From Devosia naphthalenivorans (lineage in GTDB: Bacteria; Pseudomonadota; Alphaproteobacteria; Rhizobiales; Devosiaceae), in assembly GCF_003056355.1 (NCBI RefSeq), contig NZ_PYVW01000002.1:186001-250000 (forward strand): a stretch of DNA of 64,000 bases, in the 5' to 3' direction. Within the stretch, counting starts at the first letter, position 1. Each line of letters starts with the position of its first letter. This document shows, one piece after another, positions 38,713 to 47,879 of the stretch. Both the position numbers and the translations under genes were made by a program. The notes below the pieces were generated by a model. That model ran no database searches. It had not been told where the DNA came from and saw nothing but the letters and a program-made list of their open reading frames with translations.

Positions 38713-39798
38713 GTGCGTAAACCTGCTGTATCAATCGTTTTTTTGTGGTTGGCCGTTTTGGGCGTTTCTACCGCCGTGGCAGACGATTGGACTGCGGTGC
38801 GGCTGCGCGGCGGCGTTTTCGCTTTGGAAAATGGCGCCTGGACCCAGCTCGTTCGCGGTAGCGTGGTATCCGATGACCGGGTCATCAAAAGCGCACCTGG
38901 TGGACGCATCACCTTGGTGCGGGGCTCGGAAACAATCGAGCTTGGCTCAGATACAACCGCTCAGATATCGGACCGCTCAGGCTTTACCACGGTCTACAAT
39001 CATGAGGGCACCGTGGGCATTGATGCCGAAGCCCGCAATGTCAAACATTTCGCAGTGCAAACGCCATTCCTGGCTGCTGTTGTAAAAGGCACGGCCTTCA
39101 CCGTTAAGTCCTCATCAACCGCCTCGACGGTCACAGTGGCGCGCGGAACGGTTGAGGTAGAGGATGAGCAGAACGATGCACGCGTCAATGTCGCTGCGGG
39201 CGAGCAAGTCTCTTCATCCCCGGAGGCTCCAATCACCCCTGATAGCGTTGTTGCGGCTCCACCTGATGCTCCAGCGCCACCAGCCCCCGCGGCTCGGCAG
39301 CCGCAGGTCAGCCCGTCCAATCCATCGCCTGGAAACCAGGCCGTCCAAGTCAACTCTGGCCAAACTGGTGACGCCTCGGATGAGCCAGGAAACGGGAACT
39401 CCGGTTCCAGCAACGGCGATGGCGGCGGAAACGGGAACTCCAGTTCCAGCAACGGCAATGGCGGCGGCAACGGAAACGGGAACTCGGGTTCCAGCAACGG
39501 CAATGGCGGCGGGAACGGAAACGGGAACTCCGGCTCCGGCAACGGCAATGGCGGCGGGAACGGAAGCGGGAACTCCGGCTCCAGCAACGGCAATGGCGGT
39601 GGGAGCGGAAACGGGAACTCCGGCTCCAGCAACGGCAATGGCGGTGGGAACGGAAACGGGAACTCGGGTTCCGGCAATGGCAATGGCGGCGGAAACGGAA
39701 ACGGGAACTCGGGTTCCAGCAACGGCAATGGCGGCGGAAACGGAAACGGGAACTCCGGCTCCAGCAACGGCAATGGCGGCGGAAACGGGAAAAGCTAA
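38713..39798 (+). CDS. FecR-domain protein with Gly/Asn/Ser tandem repeats
   Basis: 361 residues from a GTG. Signal peptide (SIVFLWLAVLGVSTAVA). The FecR fold is seen in LRGGVFALENGAWTQLVRGSVVSDDRVIKSAPGGRITLVRGSETIELG and FAVQTPFLAAVVKGTAFTVKS...VARGTVEVED. A Pro/Ala linker follows, then about nine copies of a 13-15-residue unit, consensus NGNGNSGSSNGNGGG. Such FecR proteins sit in the periplasm and often pair with CHASE2 sensors; here the stop overlaps the start of a CHASE2 protein (TAATG). The repeat tail is probably flexible and may vary in length between strains. Confidence 0.85.
   Translation: MRKPAVSIVFLWLAVLGVSTAVADDWTAVRLRGGVFALENGAWTQLVRGSVVSDDRVIKSAPGGRITLVRGSETIELGSDTTAQISDRSGFTTVYNHEGTVGIDAEARNVKHFAVQTPFLAAVVKGTAFTVKSSSTASTVTVARGTVEVEDEQNDARVNVAAGEQVSSSPEAPITPDSVVAAPPDAPAPPAPAARQPQVSPSNPSPGNQAVQVNSGQTGDASDEPGNGNSGSSNGDGGGNGNSSSSNGNGGGNGNGNSGSSNGNGGGNGNGNSGSGNGNGGGNGSGNSGSSNGNGGGSGNGNSGSSNGNGGGNGNGNSGSGNGNGGGNGNGNSGSSNGNGGGNGNGNSGSSNGNGGGNGKS
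39388..39790 (+). repeat. Tandem repeat array of about 45-bp units
   Basis: About nine in-frame units, the first two shorter by 6 bp, the rest 45 bp. Each has a GGAAACGGGAACTC..TCC core followed by AGCAACGGCAATGGCGGC. Unit ends differ only at a few positions (SGSS/SGSG, NGNG/NGSG), as in an array that expands and contracts by slippage. It encodes the C-terminal tail of the FecR protein. Confidence 0.9.
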
Positions 39799-42137
39799 TG
39801 CACGCGGCGGGCAGTGGGACCAGCTCCTTCAGCGCCCTGGTTAGCCCTACTGTCGCTCTGCTCATAGCGCTCATCTTGGCGTGGGCCGGCGTTCTGGCGC
39901 CGCTGGATCAAGCCCTCCAGGAAATGCGCTTCGAGGCCTCAGATCGACCTGCGTCCGGCGAGACACTTTTCGTTGAGATCGACTCCAAAAGCCTGCAGGA
40001 CGTAGGGGTGTGGCCGTGGCCGCGCCAAGTTCATGCCAATGTGCTGGATCGACTTATGCAGTTGGGCGTAGCCGAGGTTGTGCTCGATATAGACTTCAGC
40101 ACAGCTTCCACCCCCGAAGGGGATCTCGCCCTGGAGCAAGCGTTGGAGCGGGCCGGCGGTTATGTCTTCCTCGCGGCATTCCAGCAGTCCATGGCTGACG
40201 GGACCGTGGTGCTCAACGTCCCTCTCGAACGCTTCGCGACCCATAGCGAGCCTGTACTGGTCAACGTCGATGGAGATGGCACTGGGTTATTGCGTTCGGT
40301 GCCGGCAGGCCTTCCTGCTGCGGGAATACGATCGGTCGCGGCGGCGCTCGTCCCCCAGTCTCCGATTTCCCGCGCTGCTATTGCGATCGACTACGGAATC
40401 GACCTCAGGTCGATACAGAGGGTTTCGGTTTCGGACCTTCTATATGGCGACTTCAATCATACCCTGTTCGCCAACAAGCAAGTCATCGTAGGCGCTAGCG
40501 CAATCGAGTTGCGCGATTTCTTCCGCGTTCCCCGTTTTGGAGTTATTCCAGGACCATTGGTACAGCTAGCAGCAACAGAAACACTAAAGGCAGGGAGACC
40601 AATTTCGGATTTGGGCCTCGCCCCGGCTCTGGCTATCGCGCTTGTTGCAATCGCGCTTTTCGCCTCGCGCAAGGGGCGGATGTCGACAGCCCCCTTAGCC
40701 TGGGTGGTACTTGGCAGCATGCTTCTAATGGAAGTGGCCGCTTGGCTAGTACTACGTGAGAGGCACCTCACCCTCGATACGGCGGCTTTTCATGTCTTCG
40801 CTGTTCTGCTCGTCTTAATCAGTCTGTTGCACGAGCGCGCCATGCACTGGCGCCAGATTTTTCGCCAGCAGGCGCGCTTGGCTTATCTAGCCAGTCATGA
40901 CGCCGTAACGGGAGCACATTCTCGCCAAGCCCTCCTTGACGAACTGGAGGGGTATCTCTCATCGGGTGGGGCTAGTGTATTTCTAGTCCAACTAGGTCGG
41001 TTGGACAGCACGATTGCGGCCTTGGGGCACGAGGTCGGCGACTGCGTGGCTGTCGAGGTTGCGCAACGCCTGGAAAAGCGGCTCGGCAGCAAACCTGCGC
41101 GAATAGCCAACGATGTTTTTGCTTGGAGCCTACCCAAAGAGCTGAGAGCAGAGCATCAAATCGCGCTGCGTCGCTCGGTGTCGGCCTGCCTGGACGAGCC
41201 CTACGCCGTCAATGGACATAGCGTTGTTCTCGATACAAGATTTGCTTCGAGTACGATGGATGCAGCGGGTGTCGGCTCGGAGTTGCTTCGACAGGCCGAA
41301 GTGGCCCTCAGCGAGGCCCGTCGCGAGAACCTCAAAGTCGTGGCATACACGTCTGAGCAGAGCGACCGCATTAATGATCGGCGCATGCGGGACATTGCCC
41401 TACGCGAAGCCCTCGGCCGGGAGGAGTTCTTTCTGCTATACCAACCGCAGATTGATCTGCGCTCCGGGGACCTTATGGGCGTCGAAGCGCTGGTCCGATG
41501 GCAGAGCGGAAGCCTCGGATTAGTCTCACCTGCAGATTTCATCCCATTGGCGGAAGAAACCGGGTTGATCGTCAATCTTGGGAAATGGATCCTGGTGGAG
41601 GCTTGCACTCGAGCCGCCCGATGGAACTGGGACGGGCGGCTGTCAGTGAACGTCTCATCCATACAGTTCCGCAGGAGCGACATGGTGACGACCGTGCGCC
41701 AGGCGCTTGAACAGTCGGGCTTACCGGCCAACCGGCTCGATCTGGAACTCACCGAAAGCCTCTTGGTCGATGACGATCCGGCCATCCTGTCCACCTTGGA
41801 AGAGCTGAGGCAAATGGGAGTTAGCCTTGCCCTCGACGATTTCGGTACTGGCTATTCGTCGCTGAGCTACCTGTCGCGGCTTCCGATAGACAAGATCAAG
41901 ATCGATCAGTCATTTGTCCGTCCACTCCCTGAGCCCAACAATGAGGCGATCGTGGAAACAATTGTGTTGATGGCACGTCGACTGAGCATGAGCATTGTCG
42001 CTGAAGGCATCGAGACAGCGGAACAGCGTGATTATCTCGCTGCGCTTGGGTGCCAAGTTGGCCAGGGTTACTTGTTTGGGCGTCCCTCCACGCCAAAAAG
42101 CCTGGGGCTTGAGGCAGCGGAGACGGCAGCGGCGTAA
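39798..42137 (+). CDS. CHASE2 - degenerate GGDEF - EAL c-di-GMP phosphodiesterase
   Basis: 779 residues. One N-terminal membrane helix, a periplasmic CHASE2 domain (about 30-265, with FVEIDSKSLQDVGVWPWPR and VVLDIDFS), three membrane helices (about 270-345), then a GGDEF domain and an EAL domain. The GGDEF signature is replaced by ANDVF (near residue 436), so cyclase activity is unlikely. The EAL domain is intact: EALVRWQ (about 562), NVSSIQFRR, ELTESLL, DDFGTGYSSLSYL and KIDQSFV. Predicted to degrade c-di-GMP in response to a periplasmic signal sensed with the adjacent FecR protein. Confidence 0.92.
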   Translation: MHAAGSGTSSFSALVSPTVALLIALILAWAGVLAPLDQALQEMRFEASDRPASGETLFVEIDSKSLQDVGVWPWPRQVHANVLDRLMQLGVAEVVLDIDFSTASTPEGDLALEQALERAGGYVFLAAFQQSMADGTVVLNVPLERFATHSEPVLVNVDGDGTGLLRSVPAGLPAAGIRSVAAALVPQSPISRAAIAIDYGIDLRSIQRVSVSDLLYGDFNHTLFANKQVIVGASAIELRDFFRVPRFGVIPGPLVQLAATETLKAGRPISDLGLAPALAIALVAIALFASRKGRMSTAPLAWVVLGSMLLMEVAAWLVLRERHLTLDTAAFHVFAVLLVLISLLHERAMHWRQIFRQQARLAYLASHDAVTGAHSRQALLDELEGYLSSGGASVFLVQLGRLDSTIAALGHEVGDCVAVEVAQRLEKRLGSKPARIANDVFAWSLPKELRAEHQIALRRSVSACLDEPYAVNGHSVVLDTRFASSTMDAAGVGSELLRQAEVALSEARRENLKVVAYTSEQSDRINDRRMRDIALREALGREEFFLLYQPQIDLRSGDLMGVEALVRWQSGSLGLVSPADFIPLAEETGLIVNLGKWILVEACTRAARWNWDGRLSVNVSSIQFRRSDMVTTVRQALEQSGLPANRLDLELTESLLVDDDPAILSTLEELRQMGVSLALDDFGTGYSSLSYLSRLPIDKIKIDQSFVRPLPEPNNEAIVETIVLMARRLSMSIVAEGIETAEQRDYLAALGCQVGQGYLFGRPSTPKSLGLEAAETAAA

Positions 42138-42367
42138 AAAATGCTGTAGCGCGCGGGCTTATTGGCGGGCACGAAGATGCAGTCGCAGTCTGCATTGGAA
42201 TGCTTACGGGATCTGAAAGTTCGGTTATGGTCGGCCGAACCGGGGTCGACTGGGGACCGGCGGTCCCGGGGGTGGCAAGGAGCCAGTTTGCTTTTAGCCG
42301 TAGGACATTGAGAGCTCACATTTACTGCAGCCGCGACACTGGGGATAGAGATGGCTCTCATTTCAAA

Positions 42368-42790
42368 TCAGACGGGCGGCATTTTCTCGAATGTCGGCAA
42401 TGATGCATCCATCGAGTCCCAGACATGGCTGCGGCTGTTGTACATGACCGCTTGGGGATTGAACTGCCCGGGGTCATCAAGGCTAGCCGCGTGAACCGCG
42501 ACCAGGTCAGGCAAGGCTGCGAATGTCAGATAGACCGGGGTCCCGCAGGTGGGACAGAAAGCGTGAATCTTCTCATTTCCGCTATCCCCCGCTACTCGCC
42601 AGTCTTTGGCCCGGCCGGTGATGGTTACGTCTGCGCGCCTAGGGAAAGTCAGGTGGGACCCGTGCCCAGTGCCGCTGCGTTTCTGGCAGTCGCTGCACTG
42701 GCAGCGGTTTTCAAAAAGTGGATCGCTGGAGGTCGCATACCGAACCGCACCGCACGCGCATCCGCCACTATAGTTCTTGGTCATTGTCAT
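42368..42790 (-). CDS. GFA-family (CENP-V-like) zinc protein
   Basis: 140 residues. Zn-binding cysteines in GGCACGAVRY, NRCQCSDCQKRSG and AFCPTCGTPVY, the pattern of the glutathione-dependent formaldehyde-activating family. Members bind glutathione or carbonyl adducts, but most have unknown function. It stands behind the AHSA1 gene on the same strand (39 bp), so it may belong to that operon. Confidence 0.9.
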   Translation of the reverse strand: MTMTKNYSGGCACGAVRYATSSDPLFENRCQCSDCQKRSGTGHGSHLTFPRRADVTITGRAKDWRVAGDSGNEKIHAFCPTCGTPVYLTFAALPDLVAVHAASLDDPGQFNPQAVMYNSRSHVWDSMDASLPTFEKMPPV

Positions 42791-42829
42791 TCTTTTGCAA
42801 ATAAGGTTCTCGGCACAGCCAACAATCGG

Positions 42830-43294
42830 TCAGGCTGCCTTGGGCTTGGAAGAAACGTCGATCGGACGGCCTGTTTCCAAGAAGGATTTGAGGCTGGAAA
42901 GAACAATCGGCCAGCCTTTGCCGACGCCCTTGGCCATGTTGCTGCCCGCTTCAAGCTCGTCATGGGTAACTGTCAGCTTGACCGTAGCTTCGTATTCTTC
43001 GATCTCGAAGGTGACGCGGCTGTAGCTGGCGGGATCGATGGCTTGCGACGCGTTCGCCCAGGTAATCACCAGACGCGTTGGCGGAACAACTTCGACAACT
43101 TCACCGACTAGTTCGACAGTCCTTTGATCGTTTGCGCGGACGTGCTCCCATTTCGACCCCGGATTCCAATCGGACACGTTCTCATGGCCCCAGTAACGCC
43201 GCGCAATCTCGGGCCGCGTTATGGCTTCAAACACCTTTTCGGGCGAGGCAAGAATGTAGGTCACGTAAACGAAGCTTGTGGTCTGCTTGGTCAT
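42830..43294 (-). CDS. SRPBCC/AHSA1-family protein
   Basis: 154 residues with the START-like helix-grip fold: FVYVTYILASPEKVFEAITRPEIARRYWGHENVSDWNPGSKWEHV, then VVEVVPPTRLVITWANA and KLTVTHDELEAGSNMAKGVGKGWPIVLSSLKSFLETG. These proteins bind hydrophobic ligands. Coupled to an ArsR regulator by an ATGA overlap, a very common pair whose signal is unknown. Confidence 0.92.
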   Translation of the reverse strand: MTKQTTSFVYVTYILASPEKVFEAITRPEIARRYWGHENVSDWNPGSKWEHVRANDQRTVELVGEVVEVVPPTRLVITWANASQAIDPASYSRVTFEIEEYEATVKLTVTHDELEAGSNMAKGVGKGWPIVLSSLKSFLETGRPIDVSSKPKAA

Positions 43295-43611
43295 TTAGGG
43301 TCTCCTTCGAGCTCATTTTTCAAATCGAGCAGCAGGCCGAGCCGCCGACGTTCAAACTTTTGCACCCACCGTTCATAGACTTCGTGAAGTGGCACGGGAT
43401 TGATGAAGTGCAGCTTTTCCCGACCACGCCTGACCGCCGTTACCAGATTGGCCGCCTCCAGAATCTCAAGGTGCTGGGTGGCTGACTGCCTTGCCATGCC
43501 GACGTCTTGGCAAAGCTGACCAAGTGTCTGGCCGTTCTGTTCGTAAAGGCGGTCTAGGAGCATTCTGCGGGTCGAGTCACTCAACGCCTTGAAGACCTTG
43601 TCGGCATCCAT
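43291..43611 (-). CDS. ArsR-family transcriptional regulator
   Basis: 106 residues, winged helix only: FKALSDSTRRMLLDRLYEQNGQTLGQLCQDVGMARQSATQHLEILEAANLVTAVRRGREKLHFINPVPLHEV. No metal-binding CxC in helix 3, so it belongs to the non-metal branch that pairs with AHSA1 proteins. Its promoter carries a small inverted repeat between -35 and -10, probably its own operator. Confidence 0.92.
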   Translation of the reverse strand: MDADKVFKALSDSTRRMLLDRLYEQNGQTLGQLCQDVGMARQSATQHLEILEAANLVTAVRRGREKLHFINPVPLHEVYERWVQKFERRRLGLLLDLKNELEGDPK

Positions 43612-43636
43612 TTGATCTCACTCGGTAAGTGGGCAT

Positions 43637-43666
43637 ACAATACGCAGGTAAAAGCCTGCATGTCAA
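43637..43666 (-). promoter_or_regulatory. Promoter and operator of the ArsR-AHSA1 operon
   Basis: On the minus strand TTGACA (43666-43661), 18-bp spacer, TATTGT (43642-43637). The spacer contains GCAGG...CCTGC, an inverted repeat well placed for autorepression by ArsR. Confidence 0.65.
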
Positions 43667-44290
43667 CGATGGCGACAAGTTGGACCAGTGGGCCCGGTAG
43701 AGCGTCGGGTGGTCACGTGGCATCCGGTCCGTGCCGATTTCCACGTCCTGGAGGTGGCCTAAGCTCGATGACCGATATCGCGCGCTAAACCGATATTTGC
43801 CCGCGACAACAAACAGCAGCTTTCAGAATATTCAGAGTCGCCGTGAATGACCGGCATGGGGTCGGCAATTGCCCTCGGGCTGAGAGGCTCGGCTTCGAAC
43901 CCGTCAAGTGGGCCGCTTTCAATATCTGCGATATCTTGAGTGTCCTCGGCTAAGCTCTTGGGCTGGTATCGGGCCTTAATGGCGCGCACGTGCAACAGGA
44001 AACTGGATTTTGGGTGATCACATCGTCAGACGATCGCCTCCTTCTCGCCTTTGCAGAACATGGCGCCATCTCACTTGGCGTCGGCAACGAAGAGGCGGAG
44101 CGGAGCTTGATATAGCGGTGGTTGGTATGTGGTGCACTGTCCCTTTCCAAGTAGGGCTTTTACGGCGGAACAAAGTGCAGGCGCATCTCCGACCGTGCCA
44201 CCGCAGATACTTCCGGTTCCAGCTCGTTTTGACTGAATCCCCGCTGATTTGGAGGGATTTCCCGTTGTGTCTAACGAGCCTAGAGCGGGA
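43667..44290. other. Intergenic stretch without a supported gene
   Basis: No frame with a recognisable product or ribosome-binding site. Separates the ArsR unit from the sugar-acid operon. Confidence 0.4.
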
Positions 44291-44326
44291 TTGACTTCAT
44301 CCATCTTCTTCCATACCAGTCTGGTA
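44291..44326 (+). promoter_or_regulatory. Promoter region and operator of the sugar-acid operon
   Basis: TTGACT at 44291-44296 can serve as a -35. TACCAG-T-CTGGTA (44314-44326), with perfect 6-bp arms, falls over the -10 and start region. The short arms and odd-length centre fit the operator type of FadR/FCD GntR regulators, and the first gene is one. Likely autoregulated. Confidence 0.6.
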
Positions 44327-44351
44327 CCATTGTTGGACCATGGAGTGAGGA

Positions 44352-45062
44352 ATGGTTCGCGTATCGGCGGTTCAGAGCGTGCTGGAGGCGCTTAAAACCG
44401 AGATCCAGACGCAATATCAGCCAGGCGACTACCTGCCCAACGAACGGCTTTTCGCCGAGCGTTTCGGGGTTGGCCGCAATACCGTTCGTGAAGCGCTGAT
44501 CGTGCTGGAAGCCTACGGCTATGTGGAAAAAACCCAACGGGGGCCGCGTGTATGCACGCCCGACATTGCGGTGGCGTTCAATGTTTTTGCGCAATATTTC
44601 GATCGCAGCCTGAATACCTGCAAGGACCTCCTCGAGTTCCGCCGCTTCATCGAGCTGGGAATTTTGCCCTCCGTCGTCATCAACATTTCGCATGGCGATA
44701 TCGACAAGCTGGAAGACCTGGTGCGGCGCATGGAGCGAGCACTGACTGCTCGGCAGGCTGCTGAAGCGGACTATGCCTTCCACCACCTGATGGTCGAGGC
44801 CTCGGACAATGCAGTGATCCGCAAGCTCTATCGCGTCCTCGCCCAGAGCATCGTTTTCTACATGGAAATTGGCAAGCACGTGCCGCGCCACGACATTGCT
44901 TCAGCCGACAACCACCTCTCAATTGTCGATGCCCTGCGGCGTCGTTCCTATCCCGACCTGCTCGCCGCCTGCACCGAACACTATCGCTACAGCGAAGGGG
45001 TTCTGGAGGAAACTATGAACCGCGACATGGCTCTGCCTGTCACTACGGAGCCTGCCCAATGA
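44352..45062 (+). CDS. GntR-family regulator, FadR/FCD subfamily
   Basis: 236 residues; GTGAGGA precedes the ATG. Winged helix (VLEALKTEIQTQYQPGDYLPNERLFAERFGVGRNTVREALIVLEAYGYVEKTQRGPRVC) and an FCD effector domain with the metal-ligand pattern D...H...H (DYAFHHLMVEASDNAVIRKLY; TEHYRYSEGVLEE). Controls the downstream operon for a sugar acid. Stop and next start overlap (ATGA). Confidence 0.92.
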   Translation: MVRVSAVQSVLEALKTEIQTQYQPGDYLPNERLFAERFGVGRNTVREALIVLEAYGYVEKTQRGPRVCTPDIAVAFNVFAQYFDRSLNTCKDLLEFRRFIELGILPSVVINISHGDIDKLEDLVRRMERALTARQAAEADYAFHHLMVEASDNAVIRKLYRVLAQSIVFYMEIGKHVPRHDIASADNHLSIVDALRRRSYPDLLAACTEHYRYSEGVLEETMNRDMALPVTTEPAQ

Positions 45063-46072
45063 AAGCCTTGATGATCGAAGCTGAGGGGCGCTCTGCCCTG
45101 CACGATGTTGCCGAACGCACGCCCGGAGCGGGCGAAGTGCTGGTGCGCGTGCGCCATGTTGGCCTCTGCGGCAGCGATCTCAACACCTTTCGCGGGCTGA
45201 ACCCGCTAGTCACCCTGCCGCGCATTCCCGGCCATGAGATTGGCGGGGAAATCGCGGCGCTCGGGCCGGACGCACCAGTCGGATACAGCGTCGGCCAGCG
45301 TGTGGTCGTATTGCCCTATACCAGCTGCGGCGCCTGCTCGTCCTGCCGCAAGGGCCGCACCAATGCATGCCGCTACAACAAGACGCTTGGCGTGCAGCAG
45401 GATGGCGGGCTCGCCGAGTCCATCGTGCTGCCCTATGACAAGGTTATCAGCAATACCACGTTGGCGCCGCGTCATCTGGCGCTGGTCGAGCCCCTCTCGG
45501 TGGGCTTTCACGCCGTTGCCCGCGGCGCGGTAACCGCCCAAGATACTGTCGTAGTGATCGGCTGCGGCATGATCGGCATGGGCGCTATTGTCGCCGCTGC
45601 TGCACGCGGCGCACGAGTCATTGCCATCGACGTTAACGCTGACAAGGCCGCCTACGCCACAGGTTTTGGAGCCGCCCATGCCGTTGATGCTTCCACCGAG
45701 AACGTGGCTGAACGCATCGAGGCTCTGACCGGTGGCGATGGCGCCGATGTGGTGGTCGAAGCCGTGGGCTTGCCCGTGACTTTCACCCAGGCCATCGATC
45801 TGGCGGGTTTTGCCGGGCGTGTGGTTTACGTTGGCTATTCGAAAGCCCCGGTCACCTATCAGACGCGATTCTTCAATCTCAAGGAACTCGACATCATGGG
45901 CTCGCGAAATGCGACCATGGCCGATTTCGAGGCTGTCATTGCTTATCTCGAAACGCTGGGCGACGCCGCCGATGGTCTGGTGACGCGCACCTTCCCCTTC
46001 GCCGAGGCCGATCAAGCGCTGCCCTATTGGGCCAGCCATCCCGATGCTCTCAAGATCATGATCGAAGTTTAG
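45059..46072 (+). CDS. Zinc-dependent alcohol/polyol dehydrogenase
   Basis: 337 residues, medium-chain dehydrogenase. Catalytic zinc site CGSDLNTF and GHEIGGEI; structural zinc cysteines CGACSSCRKGRTNAC; Rossmann motif VVIGCGMIGMGAIVAAAARGARVIAIDVN with Asp for NAD. Closest in style to L-idonate, galactonate or sorbitol dehydrogenases. It should oxidise a secondary hydroxyl of a sugar acid or polyol, giving a keto acid. Confidence 0.92.
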   Translation: MKALMIEAEGRSALHDVAERTPGAGEVLVRVRHVGLCGSDLNTFRGLNPLVTLPRIPGHEIGGEIAALGPDAPVGYSVGQRVVVLPYTSCGACSSCRKGRTNACRYNKTLGVQQDGGLAESIVLPYDKVISNTTLAPRHLALVEPLSVGFHAVARGAVTAQDTVVVIGCGMIGMGAIVAAAARGARVIAIDVNADKAAYATGFGAAHAVDASTENVAERIEALTGGDGADVVVEAVGLPVTFTQAIDLAGFAGRVVYVGYSKAPVTYQTRFFNLKELDIMGSRNATMADFEAVIAYLETLGDAADGLVTRTFPFAEADQALPYWASHPDALKIMIEV

Positions 46073-46080
46073 GACACACC

Positions 46081-46854
46081 ATGTCGCAAGCTGATTTGGC
46101 TCAGGCCTTTGGTCTGGCTGGGAAAACTGCATTGGTCACGGGTGGCGGGTCGGGCCTTGGCCTCGCTATTGCACGCTGCATAGCCAGCGCCGGCGCGCGG
46201 GTCATCCTGGCCGGTCGCCGGCGCGACGTGCTGGACGCCGCCGTGGCCGATATCGGCAACATGGCTGTTGCTGAAACGATTGACCTAGCCGATGTAGACA
46301 GCGTTGCGGCAACGGCAGCCGGAATTCTCGAGCGGCAGGGACCCATCGACATTCTGGTCAACAATGCCGGCAACACGGTGAAAAAGCCGTTCGAGCAGTC
46401 GACCATGGCCGATTTCGACCAGGTGTTCGACGTGCATGTACGCGGCGCACTGGAACTGACCCGCGCCCTGCTAGGCCCTCAACTCGAACGTGGCGCCGGG
46501 TCGGTGATTTTCACCGCCTCGATGACGTCGTTTATCGGGCAACCGATGGTGTTGGGCTACACCGCCTCAAAGACCGCCATTACCGGCATCGTGCGCGGCC
46601 TGTCGGCGGAATTCGCCGGGCGTGGCATCCGCGTCAATGCCGTCGCGCCGGGATGGATCGACACCGATCTGTTCCGCGCCGCCACTGCCGCCGATCCGGC
46701 GCGCAAAGCAAAAATCCTTGGCCGCATCCAAACTAACACCTTGGGGCAGCCGGATGACATAGGCTGGGCCTGCGTTTATCTCGCATCCCCCGCTGCAGCC
46801 TATGTGACTGGACAAACCCTCGTCGTCGACGGTGGGGGAGTCATCGGGTTTTAA
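46081..46854 (+). CDS. Short-chain dehydrogenase (gluconate 5-dehydrogenase-like SDR)
   Basis: 257 residues from the ATG at 46081. GGGSGLGLAIA, Arg-Arg after beta-2 (LAGRRRD) suggesting NADP, NNAGNTVKKPF, SMTSFIGQPMVLGYTASKTAITG with Ser and Tyr-x3-Lys, VNAVAPGWIDTDLF, and C-terminal VDGGGVIGF. The pattern is close to 2-keto/5-keto-gluconate reductases. It probably acts with the zinc dehydrogenase to epimerise or reduce a sugar acid. Confidence 0.92.
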   Translation: MSQADLAQAFGLAGKTALVTGGGSGLGLAIARCIASAGARVILAGRRRDVLDAAVADIGNMAVAETIDLADVDSVAATAAGILERQGPIDILVNNAGNTVKKPFEQSTMADFDQVFDVHVRGALELTRALLGPQLERGAGSVIFTASMTSFIGQPMVLGYTASKTAITGIVRGLSAEFAGRGIRVNAVAPGWIDTDLFRAATAADPARKAKILGRIQTNTLGQPDDIGWACVYLASPAAAYVTGQTLVVDGGGVIGF

Positions 46855-46897
46855 TCCCGCGGCGTTCTGCCGAATAATGATCTGGAGGAACTATCAC

Positions 46898-47872
46898 ATG
46901 TTTAAGAAACTTGCTGGCAGCGTCGCTATCTGCGTGCTTGCCCTGGGCGTGACCGGTGCTGTTGCACAGGACGTCACACTGCGCGTGGCCTATGAAAACA
47001 ATCCCGGCGAGCCGGTCGATATCGTCGCCAATTACTGGAAAGACTTGGTAGCTGAGAAGAGCGAGGGCCGCATCGGGCTGGAACTCTATCCCAGCTCGCA
47101 GATGGGGTCCAAAGCCGACGTGACCGAGCAGGCCATTGCTGGCCTTAACGTGGTGCAGATCAGCGATGTTGGCTTCCTGGCCGACTACGAGCCCGATCTA
47201 GGGGTGCTGTTCGGACCCTATCTGACCGACGACCCGGCAAAGCTGTTCGCCATCTATGACGGCGAGTGGTTCAAGGCCAAGGAAGAAGCCCTGCGCGCCA
47301 AGGGCGTGCGGATCGTGATGCCGAACCTGCTCTATGGCGTGCGCCAGCTGATCACCACCAAGCCGGTGCGTACTCCCGCGGACCTGCAGGGCATGAAGAT
47401 CCGCGTCCCCAACAATATCATGCAGATTAAGATCCTCGAGGCGATGGGTGCCACCGCAACCCCAATGCCGCTTGGCGAAACCTTTGGCGCCTTGGCGCAG
47501 GGCGTGATCGACGGCGTGGAAAACCCAATTGCCGTGCTCTACGGCCAAAAGTTCCACGAAGAGGCCAAGTACCTCTCGATGATCAACTACCTGACCAACA
47601 CGGCGATGTTCATCGGCGGCGAGGCTTATTTCTCGTCGCTCGCACCAGAAGATGCCGCCCTACTTCAGGAAACTGCCTATGAGGCAGGCCTCTATAGCCA
47701 ACAGCTCATCACCGACCTGGACGCCAAAATGGTCGAAGAGATGAAGGCCGCGGGCGTCGAAGTCATCGAAGTCGACACCGCTCCGTTCAAGGAGCTGAGC
47801 ATGAAGGTCTACTCCGAGTTCCCGGAATGGACCCCTGGCCTTTACGACCTGATCCAGGCCGAAATCCAGTAG
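46898..47872 (+). CDS. dctP: TRAP transporter solute-binding protein DctP
   Basis: 324 residues. GGAGGA precedes the ATG at 46898. Signal peptide FKKLAGSVAICVLALGVTGAVAQ. DctP motifs: ENNPGEPVDIVANYWKDLVAEKSEGRIGLELYPSSQMGS, MKIRVPNN with the carboxylate-binding Arg, and GVIDGVENPIAVLYGQKFHE. Binds an acidic sugar in the periplasm, as in the UxuA/YiaO-type receptors. Confidence 0.94.
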   Translation: MFKKLAGSVAICVLALGVTGAVAQDVTLRVAYENNPGEPVDIVANYWKDLVAEKSEGRIGLELYPSSQMGSKADVTEQAIAGLNVVQISDVGFLADYEPDLGVLFGPYLTDDPAKLFAIYDGEWFKAKEEALRAKGVRIVMPNLLYGVRQLITTKPVRTPADLQGMKIRVPNNIMQIKILEAMGATATPMPLGETFGALAQGVIDGVENPIAVLYGQKFHEEAKYLSMINYLTNTAMFIGGEAYFSSLAPEDAALLQETAYEAGLYSQQLITDLDAKMVEEMKAAGVEVIEVDTAPFKELSMKVYSEFPEWTPGLYDLIQAEIQ

Positions 47873-47879
47873 TTCGTGA

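Noticed and set aside
39000-39773. Long proline-rich open frame on the opposite strand of the repeat region
   Set aside because: It is the mirror of the repeat codons, with no ribosome site and no recognisable family.
39388-39790. Regularly spaced repeats that might suggest a CRISPR array
   Set aside because: Units are contiguous, in frame and code for a Gly/Asn/Ser tail of the FecR protein; there are no unique spacers.
43759-43995. 78-codon minus-strand open frame in the gap before the sugar-acid operon
   Set aside because: Composition and lack of a start signal suggest chance.
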